The notes beneath the pieces are model-generated. The model was not told where the DNA came from. It was given only the letters and a program-made list of their open reading frames with translations, and made no database searches. The position numbers and the translations under genes were made by a program. A stretch of 36,566 bases of DNA from JALYIM01 sp040003205 (GTDB lineage Bacteria; Acidobacteriota; Terriglobia; Terriglobales; Acidobacteriaceae): the NCBI GenBank assembly GCA_040003205.1, contig JBDUDA010000003.1:1-36566 (forward strand), given 5' to 3'. This document shows positions 1 through 8,090 of the stretch, piece by piece (within the stretch, counting starts at the first letter, position 1; each line of letters starts with the position of its first letter).

Positions 1-50
1 GCAGATCCCTCGACTTCACAAGCTGGCGCCTGCTCCGCTCGGGATGACAA
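1..50. repeat. Dispersed intergenic repeat (GGGATGACA type), cut by the window edge
   Basis: The stretch begins GCAGATCCCTCGAC and ends GCTCGGGATGACA. The same two blocks, with a variable middle, return at 34899-34951, and inverted relatives (TCATCCTGAGG ... AAGGATCT) occur at 19461-19610 and 32062-32119. All copies lie between genes. I infer a REP-like family; its left end may lie outside the window. Confidence 0.6.
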
Positions 51-70
51 TTCCATTCAACTGGATAATA

Positions 71-104
71 CCCCGGGCTGGCTGGACGCGCTTCCAGCCC
101 GGGG
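71..104 (-). terminator. Hairpin just downstream of the aldehyde dehydrogenase gene
   Basis: Perfect 11-bp inverted repeat CCCCGGGCTGG / CCAGCCCGGGG around a 12-base loop, seven bases beyond the stop codon of the minus-strand gene ending at 112. In the minus direction it is followed only by TATTATCC, a weak T tract, so it is a plausible but not textbook intrinsic terminator. It may also be a member of the local hairpin-repeat population. Confidence 0.5.
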
Positions 105-111
105 CGTCAAC

Positions 112-1617
112 CTAGAGCGCCGCGCACACCGCCTTCACCTCGGTATATTGCTCCAGCACCTCGTGTCCCATCTCGCGCCCCCAGCCAGACTGTTTGTAGC
201 CGCCGAAGGGAAGGGCAGCGTCGAAGATGTTATAGCAATTGATCCACACCGTGCCGGCGCGAAGCTGGGCAGCGATGCGGTGGGCTTTCTGGATGTCGCG
301 CGTCCATACTCCCGCGGCCAGCCCGTAGACTGAATCGTTGGCTTGCGAAATTAAGTCCTCGGAGTCGCGGAAGGGAATTGCGGTCACAACCGGGCCGAAA
401 ATCTCTTCCTGTACAACTTTCATTTTGTCGTTGGTATTCACGAGCACTGTGGGCTTGACGAAATAGCCCTTGTCTCCATGTCGCTCGCCGCCGACTGTAG
501 CCTTCGCGCCTTCGGATAATCCTGATTCGAGATAGCTGCATACACGATTCAGTTGCTCTTCCGATACCAGCGGCCCCATTTGCGTTCCTGGCTCCATGCC
601 AGGGCCCACCTTGATCTTGCGGGCGTTTTCCGACACGCCTTCCACTACCTTGTCGAATACTTTTTCTTCCACGTAAAGGCGCGAGCCTGCGCAGCAGCAC
701 TGACCTTGGTTGAAGAAAATCGCGCTGGCGGAACCGGCAATAGCCGCGTCCAAGTCAACGTCGGCAAAAATCACGTTAGGAGATTTGCCTCCCAGCTCAA
801 GCGAAACTTTCTTCAGATTACCGGCGGCAGCGTGGAGAATTAGTCTGCCCACTTCGGTAGAGCCAGTGAAAGCAATCTTGTCCACCCCAGGATGCGCCGC
901 CAGCGCGGCTCCTGCGGTTTCGCCGTAGCCCGGGACAATGTTGACGACACCGTCGGGAATTCCAGCCTCTTGAATTAATTCTCCCAGCCGCAGCGCCGAA
1001 AGCGGAGTTTGCTCGGCAGGTTTAAGCACAACGGTGTTGCCAGTAGCCAGCGCCGGTCCCAGTTTCCATGCGGCCATCAGTAGCGGGAAATTCCACGGAA
1101 TGATCTGCCCAATCACTCCCACCGGCTCACGCAACGTGTAGGCAAGAAATTTCGCGCCCGGCGCATAGGGAACCGAGAGGGGAATCGTATTGCCCTCAAT
1201 CTTCGTGGCCCATCCAGCCATGTAGCGAAAAAGATCAACTGCGAGCGGTACATCGGCCGCGCGCGCCACATTGAACGGCTTGCCATTGTCGAGCGCTTCG
1301 AGTTCGGCGAATTCGTCGAGATTCTCCTCGAGCAGGTCTGCCAGTTTCCAGATGAGGCGACCGCGTTCCGACGCGGTTAGCTTTGACCATTTTCCAGTCT
1401 CGAATGCCGCCCGCGCGGATTTCACCGCCCGGTCTATATCTTCGCGATCACCTTCCGCAACTCTGGCCAAAACTTCGCCTGTTGCCGGGTTATAGGTGTC
1501 GAATGTTTTGCCGGACGCCGCGTCCTGCCACTTACCATTAATAAAAAGTTTGTGTTTTTGGGAAATAAAATTATTAGACTTGTGGTCCTGGGGAACGACC
1601 TTCAGAGCGGTTGCCAT
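112..1617 (-). CDS. NAD(P)-dependent aldehyde dehydrogenase, ALDH1/2 type
   Basis: A 501-residue aldehyde dehydrogenase that oxidises an aldehyde to the acid with NAD(P)+ in the cytoplasm. Seen: the PWNFP segment near residue 174, FTGSTEVG near 250, general-base Glu274 in LELGGKSPN, and Cys308 in the GQCCCAGSR motif typical of mitochondrial-ALDH2-like enzymes. I chose the ATG at 1617 over an upstream in-frame start because AAGGAGGA lies nine bases before it. The length is normal for the family. It is divergent from miaB and stands alone, so the substrate is open. A second, clearly paralogous ALDH lies inside the aromatic-CoA operon at 16296-17759 but has a different active-site sequence (GEVCNAGSR). 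Confidence 0.93.
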   Translation of the reverse strand: MATALKVVPQDHKSNNFISQKHKLFINGKWQDAASGKTFDTYNPATGEVLARVAEGDREDIDRAVKSARAAFETGKWSKLTASERGRLIWKLADLLEENLDEFAELEALDNGKPFNVARAADVPLAVDLFRYMAGWATKIEGNTIPLSVPYAPGAKFLAYTLREPVGVIGQIIPWNFPLLMAAWKLGPALATGNTVVLKPAEQTPLSALRLGELIQEAGIPDGVVNIVPGYGETAGAALAAHPGVDKIAFTGSTEVGRLILHAAAGNLKKVSLELGGKSPNVIFADVDLDAAIAGSASAIFFNQGQCCCAGSRLYVEEKVFDKVVEGVSENARKIKVGPGMEPGTQMGPLVSEEQLNRVCSYLESGLSEGAKATVGGERHGDKGYFVKPTVLVNTNDKMKVVQEEIFGPVVTAIPFRDSEDLISQANDSVYGLAAGVWTRDIQKAHRIAAQLRAGTVWINCYNIFDAALPFGGYKQSGWGREMGHEVLEQYTEVKAVCAAL

Positions 1618-1646
1618 GACGAATCCTCCTTCGCTCACAGTTGCGA

Positions 1647-1652
1647 ATTGTA
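1647..1652 (-). promoter_or_regulatory. Possible -10 element for the aldehyde dehydrogenase gene
   Basis: Read on the minus strand this is TACAAT (5 of 6 to TATAAT), about 30 bases ahead of the ATG at 1617 and just before the strong ribosome binding site. I do not see a convincing -35 hexamer at 16-18 bases, so the call is weak. Confidence 0.3.
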
Positions 1653-1768
1653 GCTCAATAGGGAAGACGCGGCAGGGAAATTTAATATGCTTCCCGAGCC
1701 CAATTATCACGAGCCGGAACTGTAATGTTCGTACAAGCGATCTGGAGGCCTGAGTTATACTTGTCGCA

Positions 1769-3097
1769 ATGGCGCCGGAGACACAAAAGACTTTTTATCT
1801 GGAAACCTTCGGTTGCCAGATGAACGCGCACGACTCCGAAAAAGTTGTCGGCACGCTGGTTGCCGAGGGCTATCTTCAGGTTCCCACGGTAGAAGAAGCC
1901 GGCCTCGTCCTCTACAACACATGCTCGATCCGCGATAAAGCCGAGCAGAAAGTTTTTCATCGCCTGGCCGATTACAAAAAATTAAAAGCCCAAGGCAAAC
2001 AATTCGGAGTGCTGGGCTGCGTCGCGCAGCAGGAAGGCGAAAAGATTTTCGAGCGTGCGCCCTATGTTTCTCTGGTCTGCGGCTCAGCTTCCTACAGAAA
2101 CCTGCCGAAAATGTTGATTCAGATTGAAGCAGGTAACCAGCGCGTCACCGGTCTAAACGATCGCGATACCGACGAGTGTTTCGAAACTGAGTTTACCGCC
2201 CGCACCAACCCACATCGCGGATACATCACCATCATCGAGGGCTGCGACAAGTTTTGCGCCTACTGCGTGGTCCCTTATACCCGCGGAAAAGAACGCAGCC
2301 GCACCTCTGAATCGGTGCTAGCCGAAGCCCGACAGATGGCCGATCTAGGATACACCGAAATCCAGTTGCTGGGACAGAACGTGAATTCCTACAAAGATCC
2401 GTCGGCAAGAAAGACTTTCGCAGAGTTGCTCGCTGCCATCAGCGAAGTTCCCGCTGTGCGACGTGTACGCTTCACCACTTCACATCCACGCGATTTCGGA
2501 CGCGACATTGTCGAAGCCATCGACGCTTATCCAGGATTGTGTGACCACGTGCATCTGCCCGTGCAGAGCGGATCAACGCGTGTGCTGGACGCTATGCAGC
2601 GACTCTACACGCGTGATCAATACCTCGAGCGTGTCTCATGGATGAAGGCTGCACGCCGCGACATCAGCATCACAAGTGACATGATCGTAGGATTTCCGGG
2701 CGAGACCGAAGCTGATTTTGAAGAAACATTGTCGCTGCTGGACGAAGTCGAATTCGACAGCATCTTCGGATTTAAGTATTCTCCTCGTCCCAACACGCCA
2801 TCGCTGAAATTGGAAGACGCGATTCCCGACGATGAGAAAGCGCGCAGGCTCAGCGTGCTGCAAGAACACCAGCGCGATATTCAGCGCCGCAGAAACGTTA
2901 AACACCTCGGCGAAGCACTTGAAGTAATGGTTGAAGGTAGGAACGAGGCCCGCAAACAGTGGCTGGGCCGCACCTCACAAAATAAGGTTCTGAACTTTAC
3001 CGTTCCTTCGGGCGCGTCACCTGTGCTGGGCAGCTATGTTTCGGTCGCCATTACCACGACATTGCCGAACAGCCTGGTGGGAGAAATGGTGGTATAA
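1769..3097 (+). CDS. miaB: tRNA-2-methylthio-N6-dimethylallyladenosine synthase MiaB
   Basis: Radical-SAM methylthiotransferase that adds a methylthio group to i6A37 of tRNAs reading UNN codons. Seen: the N-terminal UPF0004 domain with Cys16, Cys52 and Cys84 for the auxiliary [4Fe-4S] cluster, the radical-SAM motif C159-x3-C163-x2-C166 in GCDKFCAYC, the LLGQNVNSY segment, and a C-terminal TRAM region ending near residue 440. The 442-residue length is normal. An in-frame stop at 1751 excludes an earlier start, so the ATG at 1769 is used even though the nearest GGAGG is 20 bases upstream. The next gene begins 41 bases after the stop codon. Confidence 0.96.
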   Translation: MAPETQKTFYLETFGCQMNAHDSEKVVGTLVAEGYLQVPTVEEAGLVLYNTCSIRDKAEQKVFHRLADYKKLKAQGKQFGVLGCVAQQEGEKIFERAPYVSLVCGSASYRNLPKMLIQIEAGNQRVTGLNDRDTDECFETEFTARTNPHRGYITIIEGCDKFCAYCVVPYTRGKERSRTSESVLAEARQMADLGYTEIQLLGQNVNSYKDPSARKTFAELLAAISEVPAVRRVRFTTSHPRDFGRDIVEAIDAYPGLCDHVHLPVQSGSTRVLDAMQRLYTRDQYLERVSWMKAARRDISITSDMIVGFPGETEADFEETLSLLDEVEFDSIFGFKYSPRPNTPSLKLEDAIPDDEKARRLSVLQEHQRDIQRRRNVKHLGEALEVMVEGRNEARKQWLGRTSQNKVLNFTVPSGASPVLGSYVSVAITTTLPNSLVGEMVV

Positions 3098-3138
3098 CCA
3101 GCAGAGAAGCGGCGCGGCAGCGCTTGCGGAAAAGCACA

Positions 3139-3624
3139 ATGGAAGTTGAAATGAAAATTCGCGGATTGATGATGGATCCGGTCACCAATATGCCCATCGT
3201 CATCCTCAAGGACGCCGTCAGCGACGTTGTGCTGCCCATCTGGGTCGGCATCTATGAGGCCAATGCGATCGCCCTGGAGATTGAGAAGGTTTCCACTCCG
3301 CGTCCCATGACCCACGACCTGATCAAAAACGTCCTGGTCGGCTTGGATACGCACGTCCACAAGGTCGTGGTAACCGAACTGCGCGAAGATACTTTCTACG
3401 CCGTGATCTGGGTTGAGCGCGAGGGGCGTGTCATCAGCATAGATTCGCGGCCTTCGGACGCGCTGGCCCTGGCGCTGCGGGTGGATTGTCCGATATTTGT
3501 CGAGGACGACGTGCTGAAGAACTCGAAGCTCGCGGCCAATGTCTCGGATCGGGTCACCAGCGACGAACTGCGGAAGTGGCTGGAGGGTCTGAATGACGAG
3601 GACCTTGGCCGTTACAAGATGTAG
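3139..3624 (+). CDS. Bifunctional nuclease family protein (DUF151)
   Basis: A 161-residue protein of the bifunctional nuclease/DUF151 family, whose characterised members have DNase and RNase activity in vitro. Seen: the characteristic start KIRGLMMDP, LPIWVGIYEANAIA near residues 32-45, TRPMTHDL-type segment near 53-61, and DSRPSDALALALR near 102-114, which is the family signature. Start chosen at the ATG at 3139, with a second ATG four codons later also possible; an upstream TTG would add an atypical basic extension. It follows miaB closely and may share its transcript. The cellular role of this family in bacteria is poorly defined. Confidence 0.88.
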   Translation: MEVEMKIRGLMMDPVTNMPIVILKDAVSDVVLPIWVGIYEANAIALEIEKVSTPRPMTHDLIKNVLVGLDTHVHKVVVTELREDTFYAVIWVEREGRVISIDSRPSDALALALRVDCPIFVEDDVLKNSKLAANVSDRVTSDELRKWLEGLNDEDLGRYKM

Positions 3625-3792
3625 AAGGCAGAGAAGTCCCAGCCTACTTGCTTACGGAAACCGGACCCCCTCAGACGTCAACTTTTGCGTTACTTGCGGT
3701 GAATCTGGTTTACATAATATCCGTTATCGGACATTGAATCTCTCGGTATCCCAGCCTTGACAAGAATCCTAGTCCCGCCGAATATCCATCCC

Positions 3793-4731
3793 ATGAAGTT
3801 CGTCCCAGCTTTCCTTTTCGTGCTGCTGCTAGTGTCCGCGCTGTCTCAATCTCAGACTCCCGCATCACCTTCTCCGATCCTTCGTCCGCCAATCGTAGGA
3901 GTCGCGCACATCGGCCTCAGAACCGACAATCTCCCTGCGGCAAGAAAGTTTTACACCGGCATCCTTGGATTCGCCGAGCCTTTTAGTCTTGATCATCCAG
4001 TGGCGGAGGGCGGCGGTCTAATGCTCACTTACTTCAAGGTGAATGACCATCAATACGTTGAAGTGTTCCCCGAGTTAAAAAATCCAAAGCAGGACCGCCT
4101 GTCCCACATATCATTTGAAACTCTTGACGCCGAGCAGTTGCGCGCCTATCTCGCGAGCCGCGGGGTCAAAGTTCCCGACAAGCTTGAGCCCATGCTGGAT
4201 GGAAATCTTGGTTTTGATGTCACCGATCCCGATGGGCATGACGTCGAGTTTGTGCAATTCCGCGCGGACTCGTTGCAGTTAAAAAACTTTGGAAAGTTCC
4301 TGCCCGACGCACGTGTCTCACGTCGCATTATTCACGTTGGCGTGGTGGTGAAGGATCGCGCGGCGGCTGACCATTTCTACAAAGACATCCTTGGCTTTAA
4401 GGAATTCTGGCATGGAGGCATGAAAGATAAATCCACCGACTGGGTTGATATGCGCGTCCCGGATGGTACTGATTGGCTGGAGTACATGATGAACGTGCAC
4501 AATCCCACTCCCCGTGATCTTGGAGTCATGCATCATTTCGCCCTCGGAGTTAACGATGTGAGAGCAAGTCACGCCCAACTCTTAACGCGAGGCTTGATAT
4601 CTAAAGAAAAGCCACAGATCGGACGTGACGGCAAATGGCAATTCAACCTTTACGATCCGAACTTCACGCGGGTTGAGTTGATGGAGCTGAAACCCGTGAA
4701 GACGCCCTGCTGCTCTCCTATGCTGCCCTAG
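3793..4731 (+). CDS. Exported two-domain VOC (glyoxalase/dioxygenase-fold) protein
   Basis: A 312-residue protein with an N-terminal signal peptide (hydrophobic stretch about residues 5-18, then SQSQT) and two vicinal-oxygen-chelate domains. The first spans about 33-157 (GVAHIGLRTDNLPAARKFY ... DPDGHDVEFVQ), the second about 178-300 (HVGVVVKDRAAADHFY ... DPNFTRVELME). Each has the His near its start and the Glu near its end that usually bind the metal. The ATG at 3793 was chosen over an upstream TTG because it starts the signal peptide directly. The reaction is unknown: glyoxalase, dioxygenase and isomerase activities all occur in this fold. A strong terminator follows at 4785. Confidence 0.85.
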   Translation: MKFVPAFLFVLLLVSALSQSQTPASPSPILRPPIVGVAHIGLRTDNLPAARKFYTGILGFAEPFSLDHPVAEGGGLMLTYFKVNDHQYVEVFPELKNPKQDRLSHISFETLDAEQLRAYLASRGVKVPDKLEPMLDGNLGFDVTDPDGHDVEFVQFRADSLQLKNFGKFLPDARVSRRIIHVGVVVKDRAAADHFYKDILGFKEFWHGGMKDKSTDWVDMRVPDGTDWLEYMMNVHNPTPRDLGVMHHFALGVNDVRASHAQLLTRGLISKEKPQIGRDGKWQFNLYDPNFTRVELMELKPVKTPCCSPMLP

Positions 4732-4784
4732 TTCGAACAATTCGCTCGCGGCGGTATGGAGGGATATAGGGTTCCTTCGACGCC

Positions 4785-4813
4785 AGAGTCATTCGCAAGC
4801 GAATGACTCTTTT
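4785..4813 (+). terminator. Intrinsic terminator after the VOC gene
   Basis: Perfect 12-bp inverted repeat, AGAGTCATTCGC and GCGAATGACTCT, around the dinucleotide AA, followed in the plus direction by a short run of T (4810-4813). It lies 53 bases after the VOC stop codon and just before the end of the convergent truB gene. The core TTCGCAAGCGAA is also found in the hairpin at 19572-19585. Confidence 0.7.
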
Positions 4814-4815
4814 GT

Positions 4816-5793
4816 TCAGGAGGACAATTTAATGCGGTCGGTAGGATTCGCGGCAAACACTATGGGAGCATGAAACAGCGTGCCTGCGATTCGGGTCGCG
4901 ATGGCAATCAGATCTCGCTGTCCATTGAAGGCTTTTACCCTCGGGGCTTGGGAAAACTCAGGAAGGTTTACGCTTAGACCGCTGCGGATGCGTGCCGTCA
5001 TTTCTTCATCGGCCATCACCGCAGGGAATTGCGGCAGCAGCTTGCGGGGATGAATGAACAGTTCCTGCAGTTCCTGCACTTCCCCACTCGCAACCAACTC
5101 GCTGACTCGGTCGAGCGAGTGCGCATCCTGCAATCGAAATTCTCCCACGCTGGTGCGGCGAAGTTCCTCCAGGTGAGCGCCACAGCCGATGCGCTGTCCA
5201 AGTTCATGCACGATGCTGCGGATGTACGTTCCTGAAGCCACGTGCGCCCGGAATGTAGCGCGGTCCTCTGACACGCTCAAAATCTGCAACTCTTTGACTT
5301 CAATTCTCACAGGCTTGAGGTTCACGGCTTGCCCCTTTCTAGCCATGGTGTAGGCTCTAACGCCATTGATCTTCTTGGCTGAAAATGGAGGGGGCGTCTG
5401 CTCGATGAATCCTTCGAATTCCCTGGCGGCAACCGTGAGATCGTCTAGCGAAAACGATAACGATGGCGCCGGGGCGTGAACTCCCGTGGGCTCGCCGTCT
5501 GCGTCGTAGGTGTTGGTTGCAAATCCAAAACGTGCGACGCCTTCGTAAGTTTTCTCCGACCCGTTGTAAAATTGCGCAATTCTGGTCAGATTTCCGATGA
5601 CCAGGGGAAGTACCCCCGTAGCGAGAGGATCGAGGGTGCCGAGATGTCCAACCGACCGATGCTGCACGATCCTTCGCACCTGGTTCACCACGTCGTGCGA
5701 CGTTATGTTCTTCGGCTTGTCTACAATCAACACACCGTTCATGGATGCTTTCTGCGTCCTCGCGCTCTCATCGTGCATCCAAATGTCCGTCAT
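4816..5793 (-). CDS. truB: tRNA pseudouridine(55) synthase TruB
   Basis: Makes pseudouridine 55 in the T-arm of tRNAs. Seen: NGVLIVDKPKNITS near residues 19-32, the catalytic motif HLGTLDPLATGVLP with Asp55, and the conserved KINGVRAY and SGTYIRSI segments; the C-terminal part past about residue 270 is more divergent, as usual. The 325-residue length is typical. The ATG at 5793 is used, but no clear ribosome binding site supports it; an ATG at 5742 (just before NGVLIVD) is the main alternative and would fit the shorter family members. It is divergent from the rhomboid gene with only 42 bases between. Confidence 0.95.
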   Translation of the reverse strand: MTDIWMHDESARTQKASMNGVLIVDKPKNITSHDVVNQVRRIVQHRSVGHLGTLDPLATGVLPLVIGNLTRIAQFYNGSEKTYEGVARFGFATNTYDADGEPTGVHAPAPSLSFSLDDLTVAAREFEGFIEQTPPPFSAKKINGVRAYTMARKGQAVNLKPVRIEVKELQILSVSEDRATFRAHVASGTYIRSIVHELGQRIGCGAHLEELRRTSVGEFRLQDAHSLDRVSELVASGEVQELQELFIHPRKLLPQFPAVMADEEMTARIRSGLSVNLPEFSQAPRVKAFNGQRDLIAIATRIAGTLFHAPIVFAANPTDRIKLSS

Positions 5794-5835
5794 AACAGTG
5801 TGAGCGGCTAAACTAGAGTATCGCGTAAACCCCGC

Positions 5836-6549
5836 ATGATTCCTATCAAAGACGATCAGCCCCGCTTCAGCACTCCGTTCATCACTTACGTGCTGGTGGC
5901 TATCAACGTGGTGGTTTTTCTATTTGAATTGTCGGTAGGGGCGCAAGGGCAGCGAGCGCTCAATGCCTTTATTGAAGAATTTGGAGTTGTTCCCAGCCAC
6001 TTCACGAACGCCCTGAATGGGCATTACGCGCTACCCTTCGTCGGATTGTTCATCCCTGTACTCACTTCCATGTTCCTACACGCTTCCTGGCTTCACATCC
6101 TGGGAAACATGTGGGTGCTATGGATCTTTGGCGACAACATCGAAGATTATCTGGGACACTTCACTTATCTGGTTTTCTATCTAGTCTGCGGATGCGCGGC
6201 TTCGATCACGTACATCGCTCTGAACCTCGGGTCAAACGTTCCCAGCGTAGGCGCCAGCGGAGCGATCGCCGGAGTTATGGGGGCATACTTCCTTCTCTAT
6301 CCTAAGGCTCGGGTGCTGACGCTGGTCCCATTTTTGATTTTCTTCACCATGTGGCTGCCCGCGTGGGTGGTGCTTGGATACTGGTTTCTTACACAGTTCA
6401 TGAGCGGCGCGACCAGCATTGCTTTCTCCAGCCAGACCCGCGGAGGCGGAATTGCTTTCTGGGCACACGTAGGTGGATTCGTTGCCGGAATCGTAATGAT
6501 AAAACTGTTTCCCCAGCGAGCGTATGGACGCCGTTACGCTACCTGGTAA
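5836..6549 (+). CDS. Rhomboid family intramembrane serine protease
   Basis: A 237-residue inner-membrane protein with about six hydrophobic segments, beginning around residues 14-31 and ending around 208-225. Seen: the HxxxN motif (His87, Asn91 in HILGNMW), the catalytic Ser141 in GASGA and the paired His211 in AFWAHVGGF. These identify an active rhomboid that cleaves membrane proteins within or near the bilayer. It starts MIPIKDD, a common start for soil bacterial rhomboids. It precedes ribA by 48 bases on the same strand. The substrate cannot be inferred. Confidence 0.93.
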   Translation: MIPIKDDQPRFSTPFITYVLVAINVVVFLFELSVGAQGQRALNAFIEEFGVVPSHFTNALNGHYALPFVGLFIPVLTSMFLHASWLHILGNMWVLWIFGDNIEDYLGHFTYLVFYLVCGCAASITYIALNLGSNVPSVGASGAIAGVMGAYFLLYPKARVLTLVPFLIFFTMWLPAWVVLGYWFLTQFMSGATSIAFSSQTRGGGIAFWAHVGGFVAGIVMIKLFPQRAYGRRYATW

Positions 6550-6597
6550 AGCGGCCGCCATCAGCGGGAGGTTTCGCGTTCCCGCTATAATCGTGAG

Positions 6598-7218
6598 GTG
6601 AGTTCTCACTCCATTCAGCAGCGCGCGTCCGCCGACTTCCCTACCCGCTGGGGAAACTTTCGCATCTTCGGATTTCAAGGACAGTTCCGCTCCGACGGAG
6701 CAGCAGAAAAGAAGGAAGACGCCGTCGCACTCGTGATGGGCGATGTGCAAAACGGGTCACCGCTAGTTCGTATCCACTCGCAATGCCTCACAGGGGACGT
6801 CTTCGGCTCGCTGCGCTGTGATTGCCGCCAGCAATTAGAGATGGCGCTGGCAATGATCGCCGATGAAGGTTCCGGAATTCTGATCTACGAACATCAAGAA
6901 GGACGCGGCATCGGACTCATGGCCAAGCTGGAGGCCTACGAATTGCAGGACTCCGGATTAGACACAGTCGAAGCCAACGAACAGCTGGGCTTCAAGGCTG
7001 ACCAGCGAGAGTTCGCACTGCCCGCCGAAATTCTCAAGGCTCTCGGAATTTCTCAAGTTCGCTTGCTCTCTAATAATCCCGATAAAGTAGCGGCGTTGGA
7101 GCGTGGAGGAATTAAGGTGACAGAGCGCGTTCCCTGCGAAGTTTCTCCTAACAGCCACGCTGAAGATTACATGAAGACCAAGAAAGAAAAGTTAGGACAC
7201 TTGTTCTCTTCCCGCTGA
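6598..7218 (+). CDS. ribA: GTP cyclohydrolase II, stand-alone RibA
   Basis: Converts GTP to 2,5-diamino-6-ribosylamino-4(3H)-pyrimidinone 5'-phosphate, the first step of riboflavin synthesis. Seen: zinc ligands Cys63, Cys74 and Cys76 in RIHSQCLTGDVFGSLRCDC, then YEHQEGRGIGL and the LLSNNPDK segment that binds the GTP. There is no DHBP synthase (RibB) domain, so this is the stand-alone form of about 206 residues. It starts with GTG at 6598 behind GAGGTG, a modest binding site. It converges with the long minus-strand operon, whose last stop codon is 29 bases away. Confidence 0.95.
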   Translation: MSSHSIQQRASADFPTRWGNFRIFGFQGQFRSDGAAEKKEDAVALVMGDVQNGSPLVRIHSQCLTGDVFGSLRCDCRQQLEMALAMIADEGSGILIYEHQEGRGIGLMAKLEAYELQDSGLDTVEANEQLGFKADQREFALPAEILKALGISQVRLLSNNPDKVAALERGGIKVTERVPCEVSPNSHAEDYMKTKKEKLGHLFSSR

Positions 7219-7247
7219 GAATTTCTTGTGGCGCGTTCCGCATAAGC

Positions 7248-8090
7248 CTACGCTGGCCAAATTCCTAACGCAGTGCGGCTCAGGATTTGTTGCTGAATAT
7301 CTTGCGACAGCGGCAGCGCACGAAAGTCTTCCAGATTTTTCTTGATGTCAGGAACGCCGGGGCCGGGCCAATCGGTTCCGAATAATGTTTTCGCGGCGAT
7401 CTCTTCCAGACGGGGAAAATATTTCAGCAACATCTTCGGAGGGATCCCGCTGATGTCCAGATAGACATTGGGATGTCGCCGCAGGAGGAAGAACGCGGTC
7501 TCCATCCAGAGTGGCCGTCCGCCGTGCGCCAGCAGGATCTTCATTTTCGGAAAATCAACCGCCACATCATCTATGTAAATTGGATCGCCGTATTTGTTGC
7601 GCGCACCAGGAAATACTGAGGTTCCGGTGTGAAACATTACAGGGATCGCATTAGCCTCTGCCGCACGATAAATCAATTCGAGTTCCTTCACTCCGTTCAC
7701 ATAGTCGTTGGGAAAGAACAACTGGTGAGGCGGATGAATCTTGATCATGCGAATTTCGAGTCGCAGAAGCTGCTCAATATCAGCCATGATGTTCGAAGAG
7801 TGACGCGGATGCAGACTGCCACACGGTATCAGCCGCTCGCGGTTCTCGCTGGTGTATTTTGAGATAAATTCATTGACTCCGGAGGTAAATCCGATAACTT
7901 CTGGCGCAACGTAGTTGATCAAGACAGCGCGGTCCACGCCAGCGGCGTCCAGGTAGTTTAGGAAGGCTTTCGGAGACCGGCAGTACTCGGCGATCTGCTC
8001 GAAGTTCGCTCGCTTCTTCCGCATCAGCTCCAGCGCATGAGGCTTAAACATTTCCAGCGGCTGAATGTGGACGTGGCAATCAGTGATCAT
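7248..8090 (-). CDS. Metal-dependent amidohydrolase (Amidohydro_2 family), last gene of the aromatic-CoA operon
   Basis: A 280-residue TIM-barrel protein of the family that holds both hydrolases and non-oxidative decarboxylases of aromatic acids (ACMSD and gamma-resorcylate decarboxylase relatives). Seen: metal-binding His6 and His8 in DCHVHIQP, then KIHPPHQ, MFHTGTS, LAHGGRP and the FGTDWPGPG motif with the conserved Asp. All expected metal ligands appear present. Its ATG overlaps the stop codon of the medium-subunit gene (TAATG), so translational coupling is likely. The position suggests a late hydrolytic or decarboxylation step in the pathway, but the substrate is unknown. Confidence 0.82.
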   Translation of the reverse strand: MITDCHVHIQPLEMFKPHALELMRKKRANFEQIAEYCRSPKAFLNYLDAAGVDRAVLINYVAPEVIGFTSGVNEFISKYTSENRERLIPCGSLHPRHSSNIMADIEQLLRLEIRMIKIHPPHQLFFPNDYVNGVKELELIYRAAEANAIPVMFHTGTSVFPGARNKYGDPIYIDDVAVDFPKMKILLAHGGRPLWMETAFFLLRRHPNVYLDISGIPPKMLLKYFPRLEEIAAKTLFGTDWPGPGVPDIKKNLEDFRALPLSQDIQQQILSRTALGIWPA